Below are positions 37,117-45,368 of a stretch of DNA of 64,000 nt, in pieces. The stretch's first letter is position 1. Every line of letters starts with the position of its first letter. Made by a program: the position numbers and the translations under genes. The notes beneath the pieces are model-generated. The model saw nothing but the letters and a program-made list of their open reading frames with translations. It did not search any database and was not told where the DNA came from. The DNA is from Clostridium sp. 'deep sea'. GTDB lineage: Bacteria > Bacillota > UBA994 > PWPR01. Location: positions 3,038,001 through 3,102,000 of the forward strand of contig NZ_CP063353.1 of assembly GCF_014931565.1 (NCBI RefSeq), written 5' to 3'.

Positions 37117-37944
37117 ATGGGAGAAATTTTAGGAATATTAAAAAATTTTTCATTAATTGATTTTCTCGATATAATTATTGTTGCTTATATAGCATATAGA
37201 GTTATGTTGGTATTTAAACAAACAAGGGCTGTGCCTTTAATAAAAGGTATTGTAGCCCTTGCTGTGATTACAGCTATAAGTGAAATTGCTCAACTTACAA
37301 CACTAAGTTGGCTTTTAAACAATGTTTGGACAGTAGGATTATTAGCTATTGTTATACTATTTCAACCCGAACTAAGAAGAGCACTCGAACAGTTTGGCAG
37401 AACAGGTTTGTTACCAACTAGTTTTAGGACCAGACCAGATACCAATATATCAGAGGCTATAGAAGAGGTTGCAAAATCAACAGTCATTTTATCTAAAAAT
37501 AAAATAGGGGCACTTATTGTATGGGAACGTGAAACAGGAATGCGTGACTATATGGAAACTGGCATTGCTATAGATAGTTTGGTTAGTAGTTCCTTGCTTA
37601 TTAATATGTTTATACCAAAAACACCGCTTCATGATGGCGCTGTTATGATAAGAAAAGGGCGTATAGTATCTGCTGCTTGTTATTTGCCTTTAACATCAAA
37701 TAATGAACTAAGTACCGAGCTTGGTACACGCCACCGAGCAGCTATAGGTATTACAGAAAACACAGATGCTTTAGCTATAATAGTTTCGGAGGAAACAGGT
37801 GGAATATCATTAGCAGTAGACGGTCAACTAAAACGTTATATAGATTCTAAAACATTAGCAGATTTACTCCAGCAGTATCTTATGCAAGAGCCACATGAGA
37901 GAAGACTAGATAAGCTATGGAGAGCTTCTTCCAATGGAAAATAA
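37117..37944 (+). CDS. cdaA: Diadenylate cyclase CdaA (c-di-AMP synthase)
   Basis: The 275-residue protein has three N-terminal membrane segments (to residue ~80) and a DAC domain with DGA at 173-175 (LHDGAVMIRKGRI) and RHR at 205-207 (GTRHRAAIGITE). It makes c-di-AMP from two ATP. The classic cdaA-cdaR-glmM order follows, interrupted by a micro-ORF. Confidence 0.96.
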   Translation: MGEILGILKNFSLIDFLDIIIVAYIAYRVMLVFKQTRAVPLIKGIVALAVITAISEIAQLTTLSWLLNNVWTVGLLAIVILFQPELRRALEQFGRTGLLPTSFRTRPDTNISEAIEEVAKSTVILSKNKIGALIVWERETGMRDYMETGIAIDSLVSSSLLINMFIPKTPLHDGAVMIRKGRIVSAACYLPLTSNNELSTELGTRHRAAIGITENTDALAIIVSEETGGISLAVDGQLKRYIDSKTLADLLQQYLMQEPHERRLDKLWRASSNGK

Positions 37945-38032
37945 AAACAATAATAACTTAACTAAAATAATAGCCATTATATTAGCAATAGTTTTATGGT
38001 TTTTTGTAAGAGTAAAGCTAAATTTAAAGTGA
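37934..38032 (+). CDS. CdaR-like micro-ORF (single membrane segment)
   Basis: A 32-residue frame overlaps the cdaA end by 11 bases: MENKNNNNLTKIIAIILAIV then LWFFVRVKLNLK. It resembles the N-terminal membrane segment of the following CdaR (LLKIFALFFAFFLWIYVQ), including the L-W-[FI]-[FY]-V end. It may be the remnant of an earlier cdaR copy, or a real small membrane protein. There is no good ribosome site apart from coupling to cdaA. Confidence 0.45.
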   Translation: MENKNNNNLTKIIAIILAIVLWFFVRVKLNLK

Positions 38033-38176
38033 ACTTTTTAACTTGTTTTACGTATATATTACAGATAGATTAAATAATGAAGAAAACACTTAATATCTAG
38101 AGATAATATTTGAGAAAGCAATATAGATATACTATACTAAAATAAACTTAAAGCTACATGTTGGAGGAGTGTAAGA

Positions 38177-39088
38177 ATGAAAAGCAAAGGCTTTAATATT
38201 AAACAAGGTACATTACTAAAAATATTTGCACTATTTTTTGCTTTTTTTCTTTGGATTTATGTTCAAGCTCAACAAGTAGAACCTATAGATAACACCACTC
38301 AAAGCTTTACCAAGGTAGAAATAGAATGGATGACAGATCCAAATTACGATGTGGTAGCTGTTACTAATCAATATGTAGATATAATAGTAAGAGGGCAATC
38401 CTCAAAAATTAGTAACATAAAAGATGGTGACATCACTATGAAATTAGATTTGCGATCGTATAAAGATGGTAAATATAATATTAAGTTAACGCCGCAATTA
38501 CCATTTGGAGTTAAACTTACTAGTATTACGCCAGATAATATTGATATAGTACTAGATAAATGGATTACGGAAGAAAAACAATTAGAGATAGAATACCTAA
38601 ATGAATTACCTAGTGAACTAATAATTGAAGAGGTAGTTTTGGAGCCTAAAACAGTTAAAGTTAGAGGCACGCGTGGTGAGATGGAAAAAATAAAAAAAGT
38701 AGTAGTTCCATATAACTTAGAGTTGCAAGGTATATCAGCTGTAGAAATAAAGCCAGAAGCCAGAGATTCTAGTAATAAAACAATAGATAAAGTATTAATT
38801 AATCAAAATGTAAATGTAAACTTAAAAATTAAATACAGAAAGTGGTTGCCAGTAAAAGCCACATTCAATGGTGAATTACCTGAGGATATAACATACACAA
38901 TAAAACCAGCCAGAATAGAAGTATTTGGTCAAAAGGCTGAGCTAGATGTAATAACAGAAGTATTTACAACAGAGATAGATATAAGTGATATTAAAAAAGG
39001 CGATGTTATAGAAAAAGAGATTGCTTTTCAAGATAACTTAGAGCCTAGCTCACCAGATTATAAGACTGTAAATATTACTTTTGAATAA
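38177..39088 (+). CDS. cdaR: CdaA regulatory protein CdaR (YbbR-like)
   Basis: The 303-residue protein has one membrane segment (residues ~14-32) followed by about three YbbR repeats outside the cell, e.g. YVDIIVRGQSSKISNIKDGD and ITPDNIDIVLDKW. CdaR binds and tunes CdaA. TTGGAGGAG precedes the ATG. glmM follows after 15 bases. Confidence 0.92.
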   Translation: MKSKGFNIKQGTLLKIFALFFAFFLWIYVQAQQVEPIDNTTQSFTKVEIEWMTDPNYDVVAVTNQYVDIIVRGQSSKISNIKDGDITMKLDLRSYKDGKYNIKLTPQLPFGVKLTSITPDNIDIVLDKWITEEKQLEIEYLNELPSELIIEEVVLEPKTVKVRGTRGEMEKIKKVVVPYNLELQGISAVEIKPEARDSSNKTIDKVLINQNVNVNLKIKYRKWLPVKATFNGELPEDITYTIKPARIEVFGQKAELDVITEVFTTEIDISDIKKGDVIEKEIAFQDNLEPSSPDYKTVNITFE

Positions 39089-39103
39089 TAGGAGGTACTG
39101 TTT

Positions 39104-40456
39104 TTGAAAAGACAATACTTTGGAACAGATGGCGTGCGTGGTGTAGCTAATGGCTCACTGCTCACGCCTGAATTTGTACTAGCACTTGGTCAGGCAATAG
39201 CGAATACCTTACCTAGTACAGAAAATGGATTTATACTAATAGGCAGAGATAGCAGAGTATCAGGACTTATGTTAGAGTCAGCATTAGTTGCGGGTATAAC
39301 ATCGATGGGAAGAAAACCAGTGTGTTTAGGCATTGTACCAACCCCAGCAGTATCTTATTTAACAGCCACTACTAAAGCAGATTTAGGAATAATGATTTCT
39401 GCTTCACATAACCCAGTTCCAGATAATGGAATTAAACTATTCAACAAAACAGGCCATAAATTAGCAGATGACCTTGAGCTTAAACTAGAGCAAGAGCTAA
39501 GTAATAGATTAGCTGGTAAAACAACATCAAAACGAGTGACTGGAACAAACATACCTTTACCAGAGTCTAATAAAGAGTTAGTAAACCTCTATATAGATTA
39601 TTTAATAAATAAGCTACCAGTAAATCTTAATGGCATGAATATTGTTTGTGATGCTGCCTTTGGTGCAGCAGCACCTTGGGTTAATACAGTATTTACAAAA
39701 GCTGGTGCCAACTTAACTACCATTAATGGTGAAGCACTTGGCTCAAAAATTAACGTTAATTGTGGCTCTACAAACATACATCAGTTACAGCAAAAAGTGT
39801 TAAAAAATAAGGCAGATTTAGGTTTAGCATTCGACGGAGATGCAGATAGATTGATTGCCGTTGATAATAAAGGTAACAAAATTGATGGTGATTCTATATT
39901 ATATACTCTGGCGACTCATTTGTTTAAACAAAACAAACTTAAAGAGTCAGCTATAGTAGGCACTGTAATGAGTAATATGGGTCTTGAAAAATCACTTCAA
40001 GAACAGGGTATTGCCCTTATACGTGCTAAAGTAGGAGACCGTTATGTTTGGCAACAAATGCAGAGTAAAAATATCATATTAGGGGGGGAGCAATCGGGGC
40101 ATATTATTAATAGTGAATGGGCGATAACCGGTGATGGCATGTTAAATGGTTTACAGTTAGCCGCAGTTATTAAACAGAGTGGTAAAACCTTGGCAGAACT
40201 AACTTCTGGTATGCAGGTTTATCCTCAGTGTTTGATTAATGTTGAAGTTGCTAATAAACAGCAAACAATGAATAACAAAAAACTATTGAATAACAAAGCC
40301 AAGGCTGAACAAGAACTACAAGATAAAGGTCGAATAGTATTAAGACCGTCTGGAACTCAACAGCTAATAAGAGTAATGGTTGAGGCCCAAAGTGAAGAAC
40401 TAGCAGTAAAAACTGCTAAAAAAATTGCTACAGTTGTTGAAGAGGTAAGTAAATAA
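39104..40456 (+). CDS. glmM: Phosphoglucosamine mutase
   Basis: The 450-residue enzyme converts glucosamine-6-P to glucosamine-1-P for peptidoglycan. S101 in MISASHNPVPDNGIK is the phosphoserine. FDGDADR binds the metal and RPSGTQQLIRVM the phosphate. The start is TTG at 39104 after AGGAGG. GlmM and CdaA are known to interact, matching their linkage here. Confidence 0.96.
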   Translation: MKRQYFGTDGVRGVANGSLLTPEFVLALGQAIANTLPSTENGFILIGRDSRVSGLMLESALVAGITSMGRKPVCLGIVPTPAVSYLTATTKADLGIMISASHNPVPDNGIKLFNKTGHKLADDLELKLEQELSNRLAGKTTSKRVTGTNIPLPESNKELVNLYIDYLINKLPVNLNGMNIVCDAAFGAAAPWVNTVFTKAGANLTTINGEALGSKINVNCGSTNIHQLQQKVLKNKADLGLAFDGDADRLIAVDNKGNKIDGDSILYTLATHLFKQNKLKESAIVGTVMSNMGLEKSLQEQGIALIRAKVGDRYVWQQMQSKNIILGGEQSGHIINSEWAITGDGMLNGLQLAAVIKQSGKTLAELTSGMQVYPQCLINVEVANKQQTMNNKKLLNNKAKAEQELQDKGRIVLRPSGTQQLIRVMVEAQSEELAVKTAKKIATVVEEVSK

Positions 40457-40588
40457 CTGTACTAAAATTAAATATTATTTAATACAATATTTAGGTAGTA
40501 AATTATTAAGAACATTTAAATTATCAAAATAGTATAGTATCTATTAAGTTACTAGGCTTTTTAGCTCTTTAGCTTTATGGTGATACTT

Positions 40589-40718
40589 AAGCGCCCGGAC
40601 TCTTTTAAGAGTTGACGAGGAGAGGGTTTATCGAATAGTCGGCGGGTGCCCTCCGGGTTGTCATACCCGTTAACGGCAGACAAAACTGTAGGTAACTACA
40701 GCCTAAAACTGACCAGGT
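40589..40718 (+). ncRNA. glmS ribozyme-riboswitch
   Basis: The conserved ribozyme core is visible: AGCGCC with the expected cleavage site before GCGCC at 40590/40591, then GTTGACGAGGAGAGGGTTTA, TCGGCGGGTGCCCTCCGGG and the 3' hairpin TGTAGGTAACTACA. The RNA cuts itself when glucosamine-6-P binds, lowering glmS mRNA. It sits directly before glmS. Details follow the RF00234 family from memory. Confidence 0.95.
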
Positions 40719-40742
40719 GACATTATTTTGGAGGTTAAAAAT

Positions 40743-42563
40743 TTGTGCGGAATAATTGGATACACAGGCCCTAAACAGGCCGCTAAAATATTAATAGATG
40801 GATTACAAATACTAGAGTATAGAGGTTATGATTCAGCAGGAGTAGCAGTACTTCATAATGAAAACCTAAAGGTTATAAAAAAAGAGGGCAAGGTAAGTAA
40901 ACTGGCAGAGGTATTAGAGGTAGCTGATTCAACAGGTAACTGTGGTATAGCACATACCCGTTGGGCAACCCATGGTAAACCTTCGGATGTAAATTCTCAC
41001 CCCCATACTGATTGCAATAATAACTTTGCTATAATTCACAACGGAATAGTAGAAAACTATTTAGAGCTAAAAGAAGAGCTGATAAAAAAAGGTCATAAAT
41101 TTGATTCGGAAACAGATACCGAAGTTATAGCTCACTTAGTAGAGCAACTATATGCTGGAGATTTGTTTAACGCTGTAAGAGCTGTAGCAAATAAACTTGA
41201 GGGAGCTTATGCAATTGCAGTAGTAAGCACCTATGAGCCTAATAAAATAGTAGCAGTTCGCCAAGAAACACCCCTGTTAATAGGTTTAGGTGAAGGAGAA
41301 AAAATACTAGCCTCTGATCCCTCAGCATTGGTTAAATATACCAAGAAGTTTTGGCGCTTAGAGAATGGTGAGATGGCAGTAATAACTCCAGATAAAGCCC
41401 AAGCTTATATAACAGCAACGGGTGAAAAAATTGAAAAGCAAATTCAAGAAATTGATTGGAATATAGAAGAAGCTCAACGTAGTGGTTTTAACCACTATAT
41501 GCGTAAAGAAATAGAAGAACAGCCAGAAGTAATTGAAAACACTCTGAGGGGGCGTTTTAATGATGATGGCACTATATCTTTACCTGAGTTAGATAATATA
41601 AAAGATGTGTTAAAAGATGCTCAAAAAATTCATATTGTGGCCTGTGGTACATCATATCATGCAGGTATAGTAGGCAAATATCTATTTGAGAATTTAGCGA
41701 AAATACCTGTAGAAGTGGATGTAGCAAGTGAGTATCGTTATAGAAACCCACTTTTAGCTAAAGGTGATGTTGTATTAGTAATAAGCCAATCTGGCGAAAC
41801 AGCAGATACCTTAGCAGTTGTAAGATTAGCAAAAAAACTTAATATACCTGTATTAGGTATAGTGAATGTTGTAAATAGTAGCATTGCAGCAGAATGTGAC
41901 GCAGTGACCTACTTACACGCTGGACCAGAGATAGGAGTTGCTTCTACAAAAGCCTATGTTTCTCAGTTGGTATTACTAACATTAATAACCTTATATTTAA
42001 AAGATATTCGTAAGGTAGCTATAGATACTACTCAAATAGTAAAAGACATACCAAAGCTAAGTAAATACGCAGCTGAACTATTAAAACAAGAGAACCAAAT
42101 AGAGAATATTGCACAAACAATGAGAAATAACGCAAACTGTTTCTTTATTGGTAGATTATTAGACTATGCTGTAGTATTAGAAGGAGCCCTAAAACTAAAA
42201 GAAATCTCTTATATCCATGCCGAAGCAAAGGCAGCAGGCGAGTTAAAACATGGTCCATTAGCACTAGTTGAACCAGGTACACCAATAGTGACAGTTGTAA
42301 CTCAAGATAGCATAAGAGATAAAATGCATAGCAGTATAATGGAGGTAAAAGCTCGTGGTGGTAACATTATACTAATAACCGACAAGCCTAACAAAGCTCA
42401 AGAGATTGCTAATACAGTAATAGCAATACCAAAAGTATCATCTTGGCTTTCACCCATACTAAGTGTTATACCACAACAATTACTCTCATACCACGCCTCA
42501 GTAATACGTGGTATAAACCCAGATCGACCAAGAAACTTGGCAAAAAGTGTAACTGTGGAGTAG
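40743..42563 (+). CDS. glmS: Glutamine-fructose-6-phosphate aminotransferase
   Basis: The TTG at 40743 gives 606 residues beginning M-CGIIGYTG. The Cys must directly follow Met because it becomes the N-terminal nucleophile of the glutaminase domain, so the in-frame TTG at 40728 is wrong. GGAGG is eight bases upstream. Two SIS sugar-isomerase domains follow (ISQSGETADTLAVVRLAK) and the end reads LAKSVTVE, as in the family. Confidence 0.97.
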   Translation: MCGIIGYTGPKQAAKILIDGLQILEYRGYDSAGVAVLHNENLKVIKKEGKVSKLAEVLEVADSTGNCGIAHTRWATHGKPSDVNSHPHTDCNNNFAIIHNGIVENYLELKEELIKKGHKFDSETDTEVIAHLVEQLYAGDLFNAVRAVANKLEGAYAIAVVSTYEPNKIVAVRQETPLLIGLGEGEKILASDPSALVKYTKKFWRLENGEMAVITPDKAQAYITATGEKIEKQIQEIDWNIEEAQRSGFNHYMRKEIEEQPEVIENTLRGRFNDDGTISLPELDNIKDVLKDAQKIHIVACGTSYHAGIVGKYLFENLAKIPVEVDVASEYRYRNPLLAKGDVVLVISQSGETADTLAVVRLAKKLNIPVLGIVNVVNSSIAAECDAVTYLHAGPEIGVASTKAYVSQLVLLTLITLYLKDIRKVAIDTTQIVKDIPKLSKYAAELLKQENQIENIAQTMRNNANCFFIGRLLDYAVVLEGALKLKEISYIHAEAKAAGELKHGPLALVEPGTPIVTVVTQDSIRDKMHSSIMEVKARGGNIILITDKPNKAQEIANTVIAIPKVSSWLSPILSVIPQQLLSYHASVIRGINPDRPRNLAKSVTVE

Positions 42564-42608
42564 GTAAGACTGTTTAACATAAAAACCCTATTAATAAAAA
42601 TTAAAAAT

Positions 42609-42641
42609 AAGGCCTCTAAATAAAAGTTTAGAGGCCTTTTT
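42609..42641 (+). terminator. Rho-independent terminator after glmS
   Basis: AAGGCCTCTAAA pairs with TTTAGAGGCCTT, a 12-bp perfect stem with a six-base loop and T-run, 45 bases after the glmS stop. Confidence 0.94.
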
Positions 42642-42671
42642 AATTAATTATTAATTAGTTATAATTTATTA

Positions 42672-43089
42672 CATAGCAGGGTAATGCAATGATATGAACA
42701 AAAGGTAAAAAAACCTTTTTTAGCAACAAAACGTAGGGGAGCCCATTGGGCGTCAGTCGTCAAACATGCAATTATTTTAGATAGGAATATTAGTTGATAG
42801 CGAGTAAATTATGAACAAACCAAAACGAAAACATAATAGATTAAAAAATTACGATTATTCCCAAGCAGGGTATTACTTTATAACGATTTGTACAAAAGAT
42901 AAAAAAAACCCTTTTTGGAAACAAAGCGTAGGGGAGCCCATTGGGCGTCAGTTGTCAAACCTGCAATTATCTAAGATAGGAATATTAGTTGATAAATCAA
43001 TCAATAACATAACAAATAATTTTTAACATATTAAAATTGATAAATATAGAATATTGCCGAACCATGTACAATTAATTATAATATTATAG
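42672..43089 (+). pseudogene. Decayed REP-associated (Y1, IS200-like) transposase
   Basis: An ORF at 42811-43026 reads RKHNRLKNYDYSQAGYYFIT ICTKDKK, the family's N-terminus. A TAA at 43024-43026 interrupts it, and the same frame continues KYRILPNHVQLII to TAG 43087-43089. The family motif is NHVHLII, so the second His of the catalytic HUH pair is now Gln. The rest of the gene, including the catalytic Tyr, is missing. Upstream, 42672-42799 is a diverged duplicate of ~42860-42995 (shared TAGGGGAGCCCATTGGGCGT), giving a scrambled remnant. Confidence 0.8.
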
Positions 43090-43169
43090 TCAATAAAAAG
43101 TTTACGCATTAAAAATTAGGTAAATCTATACAAATAGTATTTACTTTATGCAAACATCAAGGAGTACTT

Positions 43170-44366
43170 ATGAATGAAAAAAAACTGTTAATAGCAATAC
43201 TAATGCTTATAGTAATTATAGCTTGTTTTGTTATTTACAGAGCCAATATTACCTATGAAATGAAAGGTTGTATGACGTACTCTGAGTTAACTAGGCTTGT
43301 TAAAAAAGAATTAATAACTTTTAAGCAATACGAGTATCCTAATGACATGATAGAGTATTTAGCAAAATATAAAATTGTAATGACAGGTGAAACCCATTAC
43401 ATAAAAGAAAATGGTTTAGTATTAACTAACCTAATGATAAAGCTTCATGAAAAAAGTAATTTTAATACTTTATTAATAGAAATGCCACATTGCTTTAACT
43501 GGGTATACGAAGACTATGTTGCTGGATTACTTAAAGAAGTTGATGAGAAAAAAATGTTTTTAGAGTTACACCGTATAGATATCTTAAAAGACTATAACTT
43601 AACTCATGAATCTAAAATTAAAGTACATACTATAGATATTAATCATCAAAAACTCTACTTTACTAACAGTTTAAAATTTATGAATTCTATCTTAAAATCT
43701 AAATATATTGAAGATCAACTAACTAAGTACACAAACCATATGGATAATGAACTATATCTTAAAGCCTTAAAAACAACACTTTTAGAAATAAAAAGTAATC
43801 AAAGCATACTAACAGAGCAACTCACAGATAATTGGTATAATAGGTTATATAAAATGATTGAAGTAGAGATTTTAAGCCACAATTGTAGAAATCTCATTGA
43901 AATAGGCAAAAAAGAGCAAAGATACTATGAAAGAGAAGAGTATATTAAAAAAACTGTAGATCAGTATTTGCAAAATACAACTAAAATTATGTTACATATG
44001 GGTTCTCAACATATAAAAAATAATTCAAATACCTTTGACATAGAGTGGGTGGGTGAATATTTAAGCAATAGAAACTTACATGCTAAAAATAGTACCTATA
44101 GCATACGTTTATGTTATAGCAAAGGAAGTAATTACAGAGGTAATTATAATTTATTGAAACTAAGATTAAAAAATAATTTACCAGTGCTTATGGCAAAGTT
44201 AATTAAAAATAAGTCTGGATTTTTACCACTTCAAAACAAAGATTTTGATAATAATTTGTGGTTCTACATTAACAAACAACCGTTACAAGTTAAAAATTAT
44301 TATGATGGTATATTGATGATGCCAGTGGGTACCTATGACAATACAATAATAGAAAACTATAATTAA
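43170..44366 (+). CDS. Membrane-anchored protein of the ChaN/erythromycin-esterase-like fold (tentative)
   Basis: The 398-residue protein has one N-terminal membrane segment (residues ~5-23). Its outer part has MTGETHYIKENG (G73-E-T-H76), LLIEMPHCFNWVYEDY and IMLHMGSQHIKNN, the spacing of motifs seen in the EreA/ChaN/Tiki superfamily of esterases, heme-binding proteins and proteases. The exact function is unknown. CAAGGAG precedes the ATG. Confidence 0.55.
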   Translation: MNEKKLLIAILMLIVIIACFVIYRANITYEMKGCMTYSELTRLVKKELITFKQYEYPNDMIEYLAKYKIVMTGETHYIKENGLVLTNLMIKLHEKSNFNTLLIEMPHCFNWVYEDYVAGLLKEVDEKKMFLELHRIDILKDYNLTHESKIKVHTIDINHQKLYFTNSLKFMNSILKSKYIEDQLTKYTNHMDNELYLKALKTTLLEIKSNQSILTEQLTDNWYNRLYKMIEVEILSHNCRNLIEIGKKEQRYYEREEYIKKTVDQYLQNTTKIMLHMGSQHIKNNSNTFDIEWVGEYLSNRNLHAKNSTYSIRLCYSKGSNYRGNYNLLKLRLKNNLPVLMAKLIKNKSGFLPLQNKDFDNNLWFYINKQPLQVKNYYDGILMMPVGTYDNTIIENYN

Positions 44367-44404
44367 GGTAGCAATTAAAATATTAAAAAAGGTTAATAAA
44401 AGTT

Positions 44405-45283
44405 ATGTTATTAAATGTACAGCAAAAAGATAAAATAGTAATTAATAAATTTATTTGTGAAGATAACATTTTTAAAAAAAGATATACTACTGAATATCTT
44501 ACTGCTAAATTAAATAAGTTTTATACAGTAAAAAACTATGCAGCATTTTTCCACAAACGTGCTAATGAAATATTAAGTTATGGTATTTATCATTTATTTG
44601 CAGAAAATAATGAAGACCTTTATAACAAGTCATTTTATACACATGTAAGACTGAACTATCTTCATCATCTAGCTATCAAAGATGAACAAAAGTATGTAGG
44701 TGGTTGTGACACTTATCATATGAGAGGAATGAAAAAAGCAATAATCCTGGAGGATAATAAGCTTATAAATGTTTATTTTAAAAAATATCCACAGTTAAGC
44801 CAATCTAGTTTATTCAACAATAAGTCACAACATAATTTTATATATTATGTATTTAATAAAACCGAAGATAAAAATTTGGTCTTAAATCAAATTGAAAAGG
44901 CTATAAGTGCAGCTAGTACTAAGTATGAAAAATATTATTTTTCTTGCTTGTTAAATTTACTTGTAGAAAATAAAGAGCAATACTTTAATGATTTAAAAAA
45001 ACTAACACCTCTTTACTTAAGAGTAAGTAGTGATGATAAAACATTAAACAAATTTTATTGTGAAGATGCATTATTTTTAGCTAAGCTTGGTATGAAAGTA
45101 TTTAGTATGAAATATTCTGATTTCAATAGTATTTTGTACATCACTGCTAAATTACTAATTTCTAAAAAACGAGATGAAAATGATTACCTAAATATATTAA
45201 ATAATTTTAGTGAAATAAAAGAACTAATGATAAGTTTGCCACTTAACTATGAGTTATCAATTTTTCAAAAAGAAGAACTTTAA
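44405..45283 (+). CDS. Hypothetical protein, possible Imm49-like immunity protein
   Basis: The 292-residue protein is probably all-helical and cytosolic, with no signal or membrane segment. It is rich in Lys, Asn, Tyr and Leu. The layout faintly recalls Imm49-type immunity proteins, but I see no decisive motif. It is convergent with the large hydrophobic-core protein at 45.4-48.6 kb and shares its bidirectional terminator, which makes a toxin-antidote pair thinkable but unproven. The ribosome site is weak. Confidence 0.5.
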   Translation: MLLNVQQKDKIVINKFICEDNIFKKRYTTEYLTAKLNKFYTVKNYAAFFHKRANEILSYGIYHLFAENNEDLYNKSFYTHVRLNYLHHLAIKDEQKYVGGCDTYHMRGMKKAIILEDNKLINVYFKKYPQLSQSSLFNNKSQHNFIYYVFNKTEDKNLVLNQIEKAISAASTKYEKYYFSCLLNLLVENKEQYFNDLKKLTPLYLRVSSDDKTLNKFYCEDALFLAKLGMKVFSMKYSDFNSILYITAKLLISKKRDENDYLNILNNFSEIKELMISLPLNYELSIFQKEEL

Positions 45284-45298
45284 GTCTAAAGAAATAAA

Positions 45299-45333
45299 AA
45301 CATACCCAATAACTGTAGTTATTAGGTATGTTA
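45299..45333. terminator. Bidirectional terminator between convergent genes
   Basis: AACATACC-C-AATAACT pairs with AGTTATT-A-GGTATGTT, a long hairpin with A-rich left and T-rich right flanks. It can stop both the 44.4-kb gene and the minus-strand 45.4-kb gene. Confidence 0.8.
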
Positions 45334-45368
45334 TATTTGTTTAAAAAAAGTTACAGTCTTTTTAGTAG

